Shown: piece after piece, positions 50,721-60,442 of the stretch
Position numbering within the stretch: position 1 is the stretch's first letter
Layout: each line of letters starts with the position of its first letter
Source: Paenibacillus xylanilyticus
GTDB lineage: Bacteria; Bacillota; Bacilli; Paenibacillales; Paenibacillaceae
DNA length: 64,000 bases
Direction of reading: 5' to 3'
NCBI RefSeq assembly: GCF_009664365.1
Contig: NZ_CP044310.1
Span: 3,483,001 to 3,547,000 of the forward strand
Made by a program: the position numbers and the translations under genes
The notes under the pieces: model-generated
What the model was told of the DNA's origin: nothing
The model's input: only the letters and a program-made list of their open reading frames with translations
The model's database searches: none

Positions 50721-53700
50721 ATGTTGCCAACTTTCGCACCTATTAAGAAATTCATATCCAGACACAGGATGGCCTGGCTCATCCTCATATACTTAACAGC
50801 TTTAATTGGAGTAAGATTTTTCTGGTATACGGAGTTCTCCCCTCCGAATCAGCCACATGCAGCCCAGGGAGAACTTGATTTGTCCAACTTGAAATTTACG
50901 GATCAACAGACGATCACACTGAACGGGGAATGGAACTTTACTCCGGGTACCTTCATTCAGCCAAGCACATCCTTTCGTGATACATCACATTCTGCTCATT
51001 TGACAGAGGTTCCCGGTACTTTTAATGATACGAGTCCTGAATCCAATTTCGGAACGTATCGACTTCGTGTACTTTTGCCTACATCTAATGCGTCTTATGG
51101 CATTCATATTCCTGAAATTAAGACTGCGTATCGCTTATATGTTAATGGAAGCCTTCTATACGAATCAGGCCATCCTGATGACAACCCGGTTGGAACGATC
51201 TCTAAGGTTGTACCCTATACAGGTAACTTTACCGTGGAGCAGTCCACCATGGATATCGTCATTCATGTCAGTAATTTTCACTACCATAATAAAGGTGGCA
51301 TTATTCAATCCATTAAATTTGGTACTCCATCTGCTATCTTGAATGAAATACATTTTAGCGAAGATATGCAGCTGCTCGTCGGAATTATTTTGCTGCTTCA
51401 TATGTTATATATCGTTATTCTTCTTTTCGTAGGGCACCGACAGAAAGAGCTTCTTTATTTTGCCGGAATTATTTTGTTTGCCTTGCTGGTTACATTAATA
51501 GACGATGATAAAATGCTGCTTCAATGGTTACCAATCAACTTCGAATGGACAGTACGTATGAGGATTATTGGATACTCCGCCCTTTGTTATTGTCTAGTGT
51601 TATGTACAAAGCACCTGCTTGGCGTACATCGTTTTAAGAAACTGATTTCTATTTTCTCTATTTTCTTTTACACCTATGTATCCATTACACTTTTCTTTCC
51701 GATCAGTTGGCTGGATTATACCTCTAAGATTCTAGGTATTTTCATGGTCACAGCCATCTTACTCGTACCGATTATTTCAAGGCAGGCTGTGAGGAGTGGT
51801 CAAGAAGCTGCCACTTCAATATTACTTGCGGGCATTGCCGTATCATTTAATATAGCATTCAGTGGATTGTTCAAATCATGGTTTAATAAAGACCTGCCGT
51901 ATTACCCAATTGACCTGATTGTAGCCTTTGTTGTGTTTGCATCCTTTTGGTTTGTACGCTTCACCAAAACAGCAATACGTGCAGAGAAACAAGCGGAAGC
52001 GCTCAAGAAAGTGGACAAACAAAAAGATGAGTTTCTCGCGAATACGTCACATGAGCTTCGGAATCCACTTCATGCGATCATTAATATGGCCCAATCCATC
52101 ATTATTCGGAAGAACAGTAAGCTGGATACAACGGATCAAGAAGATTTGATGCTGATTACCAAAGTTGGACAACGCATGTCACATCTGCTCGATGACTTGA
52201 TTGATATTACCCTACTGAAGGATAGCCGGGTTACGCTAGAACCAACAAGTGTCTCTTTACCAGCAGTGGCCAAGGGAGTTGTCCATATGCTGAACTATAT
52301 GACGGTTGATAAGAACGTGCAGCTGCAAAACGAGATTCCTGATACATTACCTAACGTAGCAGCTGACGAAAACCGGCTTACCCAAATTATGTTCAACTTA
52401 GTGCACAATGCATTGAAATACACCAAGGAAGGCCGTGTTTCCCTTCGTGCGGAGACGCTGAATGATGCTGTTTACGTTCATATTATAGATACGGGTATTG
52501 GAATTGACGAAGAGCTGCAGCAGCGCATATTTTCCCCGTATGAACAAGCGGATTCCAGCATAACTTCTCCAGGCAGCGGCTTGGGTCTGGGACTCAGCAT
52601 AAGCAAAAATTTAGTAGAACTTCATGGCGGAACACTGGAGCTGACGTCTAAAATTGGACAAGGATCCGTCTTCACATTTTCCTTACCTCTGGCAGAAGCC
52701 ATACCGGCTGTTAAAGGTGTACAGAACCGTGAAGAAATGGAGTCTCATCTCAATCATATGGTATCCGATGTGATGGAGGCAGCGATGGAAGCAGCTGTTT
52801 CTTCAGAGAATGGATACAAGGTGGATCATATCAAGGGGTCTATTCTTGTAGTGGATGACGATGCCGTCAATCTGAAGGTTATAAAATCATTGCTGGAGCT
52901 GGACAACTATGAGGTTACCGCTGTAAATAGTGCTGAAGAGGCCCTTAGACAAATTAACCATAAACAACAGTGGGATCTGGTCGTAACCGATGTGATGATG
53001 CCGGAAATGTCGGGATATACCCTGACTGAAATGATACGAAAGAAGTTTACCATTTTCGAGCTGCCTATACTGCTATTGACGGCTAGAATCAGACCAGAAG
53101 ATATTCATACCGGGTTTCTTGCGGGTGCTAATGATTATTTAACAAAACCGGTTGATATGTTAGAGCTTCAATCCAGAATTCGCGCTTTAATCCATTTTAA
53201 ACAGTCTGTAGACGAGCAATTACGTATGGAAGCTGCGTGGCTCCAAGCTCAGATTCAGCCTCACTTTTTGTTTAATACAATCAATTCCATTGCTTCGCTT
53301 AGTCTATTAGATCCAGATCGCATGATTACGCTGCTCGAAGCCTTCGGTGATTACTTAAAGGGAAGCTTTAATTCAAGGAACTTAGAGCGCCAGGTGCCTC
53401 TGTCCCATGAGCTTGATTTACTGCGAGCTTACTTATACATCGAAAAGGAGCGATTTGGAGAGCGATTGGAAATAGAGTGGAATCTGCCTGATCCATTGGA
53501 GGCTAAACTTCCTCCACTTACGATCCAACCTATCGTAGAAAATGCCATCCGGCACGGAATATTGAACCGTACCCGTGGAGGAAAGCTAACTCTATCTGCT
53601 ACAAAAGAAGCGGATTACATCCAATTCATCATACATGATAACGGAGTGGGTATGGATGAGACCAAGCTGTCCTCCCTATTAGATCGTAATAAAAAAGCGG

Positions 53701-53825
53701 GAACCTCCGGTGTGGGATTAACGAATACCGATCGACGGCTCAAAAAAATGTATGGACAAGGCTTAACGATTCATAGTAAACCCGGTGAAGGAACGACGGT
53801 TTCCTTCATCGTACCGAACCCATAG
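50721..53825 (+). CDS. Hybrid sensor histidine kinase with two kinase modules and a receiver domain
   Basis: 1034 aa from the ATG at 50721, 6 nt after AAAGGA. One N-terminal helix, an extracytoplasmic domain (residues about 40-215, 7TMR-DISM extracellular type, with LNGEWNFTPGT and YRLYVNGSLLYESG), then about seven membrane helices (215-400). Next come a HisKA H-box (His444, SHELRNPLH) with an HATPase (NLVHNALKY, DTGIGIDEELQQRIF, GLGLSISKNLVELHGG), a receiver (Asp757, VTDVMMPEMSG) and a second LytS-type kinase (His848, IQPHFLFNTINS) with its own HATPase (ENAIRHGI). The two kinase types in one chain are unusual. It follows its response regulator. Confidence 0.92.
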   Translation: MLPTFAPIKKFISRHRMAWLILIYLTALIGVRFFWYTEFSPPNQPHAAQGELDLSNLKFTDQQTITLNGEWNFTPGTFIQPSTSFRDTSHSAHLTEVPGTFNDTSPESNFGTYRLRVLLPTSNASYGIHIPEIKTAYRLYVNGSLLYESGHPDDNPVGTISKVVPYTGNFTVEQSTMDIVIHVSNFHYHNKGGIIQSIKFGTPSAILNEIHFSEDMQLLVGIILLLHMLYIVILLFVGHRQKELLYFAGIILFALLVTLIDDDKMLLQWLPINFEWTVRMRIIGYSALCYCLVLCTKHLLGVHRFKKLISIFSIFFYTYVSITLFFPISWLDYTSKILGIFMVTAILLVPIISRQAVRSGQEAATSILLAGIAVSFNIAFSGLFKSWFNKDLPYYPIDLIVAFVVFASFWFVRFTKTAIRAEKQAEALKKVDKQKDEFLANTSHELRNPLHAIINMAQSIIIRKNSKLDTTDQEDLMLITKVGQRMSHLLDDLIDITLLKDSRVTLEPTSVSLPAVAKGVVHMLNYMTVDKNVQLQNEIPDTLPNVAADENRLTQIMFNLVHNALKYTKEGRVSLRAETLNDAVYVHIIDTGIGIDEELQQRIFSPYEQADSSITSPGSGLGLGLSISKNLVELHGGTLELTSKIGQGSVFTFSLPLAEAIPAVKGVQNREEMESHLNHMVSDVMEAAMEAAVSSENGYKVDHIKGSILVVDDDAVNLKVIKSLLELDNYEVTAVNSAEEALRQINHKQQWDLVVTDVMMPEMSGYTLTEMIRKKFTIFELPILLLTARIRPEDIHTGFLAGANDYLTKPVDMLELQSRIRALIHFKQSVDEQLRMEAAWLQAQIQPHFLFNTINSIASLSLLDPDRMITLLEAFGDYLKGSFNSRNLERQVPLSHELDLLRAYLYIEKERFGERLEIEWNLPDPLEAKLPPLTIQPIVENAIRHGILNRTRGGKLTLSATKEADYIQFIIHDNGVGMDETKLSSLLDRNKKAGTSGVGLTNTDRRLKKMYGQGLTIHSKPGEGTTVSFIVPNP

Positions 53826-53833
53826 CGTAATAA

Positions 53834-53876
53834 AAGAAGGAGCGAGCATGATTTCATGCGGCTCCTTCTTTTTTTT
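53834..53876 (+). terminator. Intrinsic terminator of the hybrid kinase operon
   Basis: AAGAAGGAGC/GCTCCTTCTT stem with an inner GCATG/CATGC stem, followed by eight T, about 10 bp after the stop codon. Confidence 0.9.
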
Positions 53877-53976
53877 ATTTCAAGCCAAAAGCTTGCCTTT
53901 TACGATATCGCTCGCCGAATGGCGCCATTGAATACTTTTCTTATAAATGAACCAAGTTAGATACGATAATCGCACT

Positions 53977-54435
53977 TTACAACCTAGGATTACCTGGTTC
54001 CTCATTTCCCAAATACATCTCGGTTTTTTCTCCATTCAATAACTGCTGAATTTGCTTTCGCAATTTGGAAGGATACAATGGTTGTCCGATCAGGTTATCG
54101 ATATCAAGCCATTCATAACGGACGTGATGTCCGTCACCTTGGATGAGTAAATGGTCCGTTGATCCTTTATATTCGCATAAAAACACAAAATCCACACGGT
54201 GAAACGCCTCGCCATATACGCCTTCAATGACAAATTCCAATGAATTAGGAATGATCTCTACTCCGATTTCTTCTGCGACTTCACGCTTTACGGCTTCAGT
54301 TAATGTCTCCCCCGCACTTTGGCTTCCACCAGGCAATATATAAAAAGCATCGCCATCATCGTCTATCTTAATTGCCAACATTTTTCTGTCTTCAATGATT
54401 AAGGCCTTTACGGAATTTCTTATCCTTCTCTCCAT
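53977..54435 (-). CDS. NUDIX hydrolase
   Basis: 152 aa. The Nudix box is complete from Gly37 to Gly58, with the REVAEEIG core, matching Gx5Ex7REUxEExGU. It hydrolyses a nucleoside diphosphate linked to another moiety (substrate not deducible). Flanking strands are VKALIIEDRKMLAIKI and VDFVFLCEYKG. The ribosome site is weak. It is a single gene, convergent with the kinase operon. Confidence 0.92.
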   Translation of the reverse strand: MERRIRNSVKALIIEDRKMLAIKIDDDGDAFYILPGGSQSAGETLTEAVKREVAEEIGVEIIPNSLEFVIEGVYGEAFHRVDFVFLCEYKGSTDHLLIQGDGHHVRYEWLDIDNLIGQPLYPSKLRKQIQQLLNGEKTEMYLGNEEPGNPRL

Positions 54436-54681
54436 CTTATCTACTATCCCCTATATTCCTATTGATTTTATCCTCAGGTTCAGTTGCGCTTAAAACGAAG
54501 TTAACATACCAGTCTCAACATATTCTGAACACCTCTAATGTATTTTTCGTCAATATTGGCGTAGAGATTTAGTCAACGGGCGAGGCAATTTGTATTGGTA
54601 ATATTTACTCATTAAACAGTGTTCACATCTTTGTTACAGTGGATAAGCATTATGAAGACATAGACAGGAGTTTTAATAGAC

Positions 54682-56007
54682 ATGAACGTTCGCACCAAAT
54701 CCATCATTGGTCTGCTTTGCGTGACGACATTAGCAGGGGCATATTTCAGTTATACAGAGCATCAGAATAATCGACAATGGGAGCAGCAGCAACAGCGCAA
54801 TACACAATACTGGTCCCATATGCAATCAATCTACCTGCGCGATTTTGATTATGCGCTTGCGGAATCTCTTGCGGCATCTACGATTACAGATCGGCAAGCA
54901 GCACTTCAATCTGCGATTGAACATGCCAATATTATCTCGGAATATGTAAGGATCGGATCCGTTACCATGAACTTTCAATCTTCGTCCTCGTATGAGTGGT
55001 TCATCACAGAAGGCCGCCGCTATTTGGCCTATCCCGCCAGCGAGAAGGGAATGTCGCTCACCCCGGATCAATTAGAACAAATTCAGCGCTTGAGAACGTT
55101 CGCGAGGACCGCTCTATCGTATCTTGAGCAGATGAGAAAGAAAGCTTTGGATTCCTCTTCTTCAGATATACAACAGATTTCGACCGAAATGGAAGAGGCC
55201 TTGTCTGAGCTCGACATGGTCTTCACGTCCGGCAATAAAGCCTATAATGAATTCCGGTACAACCAGAATCCTTACATACCTCTGAAGCCAGGAACCGTTT
55301 TTGCCGGTGAAACTACGTATACGGCTACGGAGCTTGCGGCCAAAGCAAAGATTTTCATGGGCGAAGCTTGGAATAAAGGGGCAGGTAAGCAAATCGTCCA
55401 CATGGCCTCTGGCGGGAGCAGCCCCGAGTTCGGAGAAGTCATGGATTTCAGGTTATCGGACACCGAAGGACAATCAACCAGCTCCTATACCGTAACACTA
55501 AGTAAAAGCGGACACGTGCTCCAAGTGAGACGCAAGGGCTCGATCTCCAAAGATGCAGCTGTAGAGCAAAATATGGACTTAAAGCAGTTTATCGAAGTTG
55601 CGGACGCCTGGATGACTCGCTGGTCTGACGAACGTCTGACATTAGCAGCAAAAGAGATAAAAGAAACTTCCATTTATCTCGTCTATATTCCAGTCCGGGA
55701 GCAAATCTCCATTCCGCAGATGAAAGTCGTATGGCGATTTGATCGCCGTACCGGTGCGTTGATGAGCTTTGATGCGTCAAATTATTTTTCCCATTATAAT
55801 AAAAACTTTCCCCTTAACCCGAAGCTGACAGCAGAGCAAGCCTCTGCGAAGCTTGGCCCATACGTAAACGTCTCGGGTAAGCCAAAGCTGAAGCTCCACA
55901 ACGACAAACTCGTCTATGCATTTCCCGTCACCGGGATTGAAGGCGTTACTCACGTATACATTAATGCTCGCACAGGCGCTGGCGAAGGTATTGACTACAA
56001 ACTGTAA
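54682..56007 (+). CDS. YpeB-like germination protein (PepSY-containing)
   Basis: 441 aa. One N-terminal membrane anchor or uncleaved signal (SIIGLLCVTTLAGAYFSYTE), then a helical region rich in Gln (WEQQQQRN), then YpeB/PepSY-type repeats (ATELAAKAKIFMGE, LKQFIEVADAWMTRWSDERL, LTAEQASAKLGPYVNVSG, GVTHVYINARTGAG). In Bacillus, YpeB stabilises the cortex-lytic enzyme SleB and the pair is an operon. Here no SleB-like gene is adjacent, so this is a stand-alone, divergent paralogue. ATG after ACAGGAG. Implies a spore former. Confidence 0.72.
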   Translation: MNVRTKSIIGLLCVTTLAGAYFSYTEHQNNRQWEQQQQRNTQYWSHMQSIYLRDFDYALAESLAASTITDRQAALQSAIEHANIISEYVRIGSVTMNFQSSSSYEWFITEGRRYLAYPASEKGMSLTPDQLEQIQRLRTFARTALSYLEQMRKKALDSSSSDIQQISTEMEEALSELDMVFTSGNKAYNEFRYNQNPYIPLKPGTVFAGETTYTATELAAKAKIFMGEAWNKGAGKQIVHMASGGSSPEFGEVMDFRLSDTEGQSTSSYTVTLSKSGHVLQVRRKGSISKDAAVEQNMDLKQFIEVADAWMTRWSDERLTLAAKEIKETSIYLVYIPVREQISIPQMKVVWRFDRRTGALMSFDASNYFSHYNKNFPLNPKLTAEQASAKLGPYVNVSGKPKLKLHNDKLVYAFPVTGIEGVTHVYINARTGAGEGIDYKL

Positions 56008-56010
56008 GCA

Positions 56011-56056
56011 AAAAGAGGCAGCCCCGCGAATACCATCGCTGTGGACTGCCTCTTTT
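56011..56056 (+). terminator. Intrinsic terminator of the YpeB-like gene
   Basis: Perfect 11-bp arms AAAAGAGGCAG/CTGCCTCTTTT right after the stop codon, with the T run forming the end of the stem. Confidence 0.82.
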
Positions 56057-56200
56057 GTGTGCTGCTGTCACAATAGATTAAATCTCACGAAAACACATTC
56101 TGGCTCTTTCTAAATTCACTCTTTCACGCTTGCCGTTCATCCGTAGCACAATGAGCTGAATATTCTGCTTCTTCTGAAGCAGATCGATTTATTAATCCGA

Positions 56201-58480
56201 TCATTGGGTTTGTGACAATATTTCAGACGATGTCGGTGTAAACGTATACGTTCCGCCAGCTTCTGCATTGAAAGAAATCGGCTTAAGGCCAGGGCCTTCC
56301 AACTGACAAAGTCCAGCAATTGTACTTTTTACGTTGACTTCAGTAATTTCCGCTTTCGCCCACGAAAATCCAATGGTATATCCGCCTCGGGCCCTGAGCC
56401 CCTCCACACTCCCTTCACACCAGTTGTCTGGTAAGGCAGGCAGAAGCCGGATCACATCGGTGTGGCTCTGCAATAACATCTCAGCAATTCCAGAGGATCC
56501 TCCGAAGTTGCCGTCAATCTGAAACGGAGGATGATTGTCAAAAAGATTGGGCAACGTGGAGTGCTCCAGGAGAGCTCTTACATTTTCATAAGCCTTCTGC
56601 CCATCCTGAAGTCTTGCCCAGAAGTGAATGATCCAGGCCCGGCTCCATCCGGTATGCCCCCCACCATTCTCCAATCTACGTTCGAGCGTTGTACGTGCTG
56701 CTTTTGCAAGTTCCGGCGTGTGTTCTGGAGTGAAGCTTTCTCCAGGGTACAAACCAAATAGATGGGAGATGTGCCGGTGTCCCGGTTCCACTTCTTCGTA
56801 ATCCTCCATCCATTCCTGGATTTGTCCGTATTTGCCGATTTGAGTCTTGGGAATTCGCTTCAGAGCAGCAGCAAGTTCTTCCCTGAATGTATGGTCCCTT
56901 CCGATCAACTCGGCACTTTGAATGCATGCAGTGAACAGAGCTTCAATAATCTGAAAATCCATCGAAGCGCCAGCGCATAGCACCCCAACCTCACCATTTG
57001 GTAGTCTGTAACTGTTCTCTGGAGAGACGGATGGACAGGTAATTAGACGCCCATCTGCATCCTCAATCAGATAATCAATGAGAAATTGGGCCGATTCCTT
57101 CATCGTTTCGTATGCTTCCTCCAGAAAAATGAGATTCTGACTGTAGCGATAATGCTCCCATAAGTGCAGGCATAACCAGGCAGCACCCAGCGGCCAGAAG
57201 GAAGCTGGCAGGTAGGTATCCTGAGGGGCCGTGTCTGCCCAAATATCCGTATTATGATGCGCGGTAAACCCGCGGCAGTCATACATCTTTTGTGCCGTAA
57301 CTCGGCCAGGCTCCCGCATTCGCTCAATCAGATCGAACAATGGCTCATGGCACTCGGCTAGATTGCAGTTTTCAGCGAGCCAGTAGTTCATTTGGGCATT
57401 AATGTTGATCGTAAATTTGCTGTCCCATGGGGGAGTGAAACTGTCATTCCATATGCCTTGAAGATTAGCAGGCAAGGAGCCTGGCCGGCTTGAGGATATC
57501 ATCAGATAACGACCAAACTGAAAATAGGTTTCGATCAATTCGGGGTCTTCTTCTCCCCTTTGGAACTGTTGTAATCTCTCATCTGTCGGACCATCATGAC
57601 GATCAGAACGTTTGGACAGGTTCAACGAAACCCGGCTGAACAGTTCATGATAATCCGATGTATGCCGTACAAGCAGTGTTTCATAAGGAATCCGGCTGAG
57701 CTCTTCCATACGAAGTGTAGTGTATAATTCCGGATCTTCCTGGCGGAAAGTCGTTTCTGCAGTAAGCAGCAGTGTGACCGTGCTCGCGTCCTTCACCAGC
57801 AAATACTCGCCAAGGAGCTGACAGGCACCTCCGTCTGGTATCGCTTTCAACACAGCTGCGAAGGAACTGCCGTCTTTACCACCGCATTCACCCCGCATAA
57901 TGAGTCCGCTCTGCTCCCACTTCTTGGTTTTCTCCAGATATCTCCAATTCTGTCGATTGAATCGGGCTTTCATGGACAAGGCATTCTTCTTGTCTGCTGA
58001 GATTCGGATGATGATGGCTTGGTCCGGATGACTGGCAAACAGCTCACGAGTATAATGGATACCATTAACGCGATAGCTAACCGTGGAGATGCCCAGGTCC
58101 AAATCCAGCTCACGTACATAGTCTTCAACAGGACCATCATGATTGCCGAATGATAACTGCAGCTCACCAAGTGGCACATAATGTCTTTGGGCTTCAGGAA
58201 GCCCGGCCATCGTCATGCTGGCCATCTCTTCAGCCTCCCGAAGTTTCCCTTCCATGATTAATTTGCGGATATGGGGCAGATGGGGCAGTGCATCTTCGTT
58301 ATTCCGATCCCGGGGACCCCCATACCACATCGAGTCTTCATTTAACTTCAAACGCTCCTCCACTACACCTCCAAATATCATTGCGCCAAGCCGACCGTTC
58401 CCGATTGGCAAGGCCTCGTTCCATATCTCTGCCGGTTTGCTGTACCACATGCGATGATTGTTCCGATTAGATTCTTTCAT
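56201..58480 (-). CDS. Alpha-L-fucosidase, glycoside hydrolase family 95
   Basis: 759 aa, no signal peptide, hence intracellular. The GH95 opening is MWYSKPAEIWNEALPIGNGR then LGAMIFGGV. The catalytic set of this inverting family is visible: Asn359 and Asn361 in FTININAQMNYW (bases activating water), Glu488 in SVSPENSY (general acid), and Asp656 in FQIDGNFGGSSGI. Family members cleave alpha-1,2-fucosyl (some alpha-galactosyl) residues, for example from xyloglucan. ATG after GTGGAGG. It lies downstream of an LplB/LplC/lipoprotein importer, separated by a hairpin, consistent with hydrolysis of the imported glycan. Confidence 0.93.
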   Translation of the reverse strand: MKESNRNNHRMWYSKPAEIWNEALPIGNGRLGAMIFGGVVEERLKLNEDSMWYGGPRDRNNEDALPHLPHIRKLIMEGKLREAEEMASMTMAGLPEAQRHYVPLGELQLSFGNHDGPVEDYVRELDLDLGISTVSYRVNGIHYTRELFASHPDQAIIIRISADKKNALSMKARFNRQNWRYLEKTKKWEQSGLIMRGECGGKDGSSFAAVLKAIPDGGACQLLGEYLLVKDASTVTLLLTAETTFRQEDPELYTTLRMEELSRIPYETLLVRHTSDYHELFSRVSLNLSKRSDRHDGPTDERLQQFQRGEEDPELIETYFQFGRYLMISSSRPGSLPANLQGIWNDSFTPPWDSKFTININAQMNYWLAENCNLAECHEPLFDLIERMREPGRVTAQKMYDCRGFTAHHNTDIWADTAPQDTYLPASFWPLGAAWLCLHLWEHYRYSQNLIFLEEAYETMKESAQFLIDYLIEDADGRLITCPSVSPENSYRLPNGEVGVLCAGASMDFQIIEALFTACIQSAELIGRDHTFREELAAALKRIPKTQIGKYGQIQEWMEDYEEVEPGHRHISHLFGLYPGESFTPEHTPELAKAARTTLERRLENGGGHTGWSRAWIIHFWARLQDGQKAYENVRALLEHSTLPNLFDNHPPFQIDGNFGGSSGIAEMLLQSHTDVIRLLPALPDNWCEGSVEGLRARGGYTIGFSWAKAEITEVNVKSTIAGLCQLEGPGLKPISFNAEAGGTYTFTPTSSEILSQTQ

Positions 58481-58666
58481 TCTGAACCTCCACTATGAAT
58501 TTCAATGAATGATAAGAGATTAATCTCATAATAACATCGTAACAAAGAATAAAAATAACGTATTCATGCAGATCCATACTCTTTCATGATATGGGAATCG
58601 AAAAGATCATGTATTGGGAGAGTTTCTTCAATAAAAATCAATGGTGGCTGCCTGCCATAAAAGATT

Positions 58667-58701
58667 ACGGACCTGATTCGCAAGAATGCGAACCGGTCCG
58701 T
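58667..58701 (-). terminator. Hairpin after the sugar-binding lipoprotein gene
   Basis: ACGGACC/GGTCCGT with inner GATTCGCA/TGCGAACC (58667-58701), followed on the minus strand by a short T-rich stretch (TCTTTTA). Probable partial terminator between the importer and the GH95 gene. Confidence 0.65.
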
Positions 58702-58758
58702 GTTTGATAGGAATGGTTGATTTATCGCCCAGGATGGGTATAAACCTCCCCATTCTCC

Positions 58759-60408
58759 CTACTTGGAAATGGATGAAGAATCATACGCTGCCTGCATAAT
58801 TTCCAGATAACGCTGGATGTTAAGGCCTTCCAGCCCTTTCACATAATCGTCCCAATCCTTTTCCAGACTCTTAGCTCCAGTGATGAATTGCAGGGCATTC
58901 TGGTCAATATAATCCTTGAGGTTCGTCTGCATCATGCTTGTTTCGTCCGCATTGGCCGGGTCCACCCATAGTGCCCAATGCGGAAAAACTTCCTTGGGTT
59001 CTTTGCCTTCCATCAAGAGTGTTGCCTCATAAAGTCGGCGCTCATATCCGTCACCTGCATAGATGTCCTTGCCCTGTACTTCGGCATCACGGTATGCCCT
59101 GTGGTGATTATACTGACTAAGCGCACCCCAGCTGTCATTACGAGGTTCCGCTCCTGTGGGGAGGGGAATGGCTTTGTAGAGCGGCTCTACCTGATCATTA
59201 AGGGCCACGTCGCCTTCCTCCGGCTTGCGCCAGCTGGTGCCCTCCTCACCCAAATATGCACTCATGGCTCCCTCTTGTGTATAGAGATAATCCAGCATTT
59301 TTATGGCTGCAATCTGTGTCTCTTCACTTGCCTTGTTTGTGAGGACAAACGATGCTCCAGGGTCAATTGGATAGTTATAGGTCGCATAATTGGCATGCGG
59401 CCCTTTCAAAGGAGCAATCGGATTATAATCCTTACCATAAGGAGCACCCTCAGCTGTATTTACAAAAAGAGATGGGTGCATGGCTGCACCTGCGCCAAGA
59501 AGCTGCGCATCCGCATTATCTCCGATTTTTTTAAAGGCCCCCACATTTTGCGTGAACGCACCAGGGTCAATCAAACCTTCATCATACAGCGACTTGATAT
59601 AGGCCAGTCCTTCCTTCCACTCCGGTTTGTTCGCAACCGTATCAACCCGGCCATCCTTAGCAATGAGATAGGTTCTGTCATCGTCGTAGATAAACCCGTT
59701 CATCAAATAGGGAATGATGTGCACGCCGAAGTTTTCAATGGAACCGCTAAGAGGCACTTCATCCGCTTTGCCATTGCCATTCGGGTCCTTGGTTTTGAAT
59801 GCCTTTAGCACTTCCTTAAATTCTTCCGTCGTTGTAGGCTCGGATAAACCAAGCTGCTCTAGCCATTTCGTATTCATCCACATTTTGTTCGGATAGGAGC
59901 AGTGGAAACATTCATTCAAGCCTGTCAGACCGTAAATATTGCCGTCGGGTGCAGTGTTCATTGCTTTATAATACTCACTGCTGTCCAGTACCTTTTTGAT
60001 ATTCGGTGCGTATTGCTCAATTAGATCATTCAGCGGCACAATGACACCTTGCTGGCCAAATTTCAACAAGTCCGTTTGAGAAAAACGGTCCACCCATGGA
60101 ATGAGCAAATACAGATCCGGGTAGTCCCCTGAAGCCAATGATATTTGTCTTTTTTCAGCAGCGCCGTCAAAAGGAACGGTCGTCCAGTTGATCTTCACAT
60201 TAAACTTCTCTTCCATCTTTTTCGTAAACTTGTTCGTTTGAAGGTTGGTATCTGAACTTTGATGAGCAAACACATTCATGGTCACGTTGTCCCCGGATGA
60301 AGGGTCGCTCCCCTCTTCTCCGCTGCCACCATTAGAGGATGAACATCCCGCAAGTGCTATAGACAGGAGCAGTATACAAGCAAGTACGAATGACCCTGTT
60401 TTTCTCAA
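58759..60408 (-). CDS. Extracellular sugar-binding lipoprotein, LplA-like
   Basis: 549 aa from TTG 60408, which has GGGAGAGGG just upstream; the frame upstream overlaps the permease gene end and does not start with a signal. Lipobox IALAGC (Cys22), a Ser/Gly-rich linker, then a type-1 solute-binding fold (GDYPDLYLLIPWVD, MWMNTKWLEQLGLSEPTTTE, FKTKDPNGNGKADEVPLSGS, KMLDYLYTQEGAMSAYLGEE). It is the third gene after LplB and LplC. It delivers the (probably fucosylated) oligosaccharide to the permeases. Confidence 0.93.
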   Translation of the reverse strand: MRKTGSFVLACILLLSIALAGCSSSNGGSGEEGSDPSSGDNVTMNVFAHQSSDTNLQTNKFTKKMEEKFNVKINWTTVPFDGAAEKRQISLASGDYPDLYLLIPWVDRFSQTDLLKFGQQGVIVPLNDLIEQYAPNIKKVLDSSEYYKAMNTAPDGNIYGLTGLNECFHCSYPNKMWMNTKWLEQLGLSEPTTTEEFKEVLKAFKTKDPNGNGKADEVPLSGSIENFGVHIIPYLMNGFIYDDDRTYLIAKDGRVDTVANKPEWKEGLAYIKSLYDEGLIDPGAFTQNVGAFKKIGDNADAQLLGAGAAMHPSLFVNTAEGAPYGKDYNPIAPLKGPHANYATYNYPIDPGASFVLTNKASEETQIAAIKMLDYLYTQEGAMSAYLGEEGTSWRKPEEGDVALNDQVEPLYKAIPLPTGAEPRNDSWGALSQYNHHRAYRDAEVQGKDIYAGDGYERRLYEATLLMEGKEPKEVFPHWALWVDPANADETSMMQTNLKDYIDQNALQFITGAKSLEKDWDDYVKGLEGLNIQRYLEIMQAAYDSSSISK

Positions 60409-60442
60409 ATAGACCCTCTCCCTTATGAATAATTGTAGTGAA

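Noticed and set aside
58978-59808. 276-codon plus-strand frame
   Set aside because: Antisense shadow of the lipoprotein gene, which has lipobox and binding-fold motifs.
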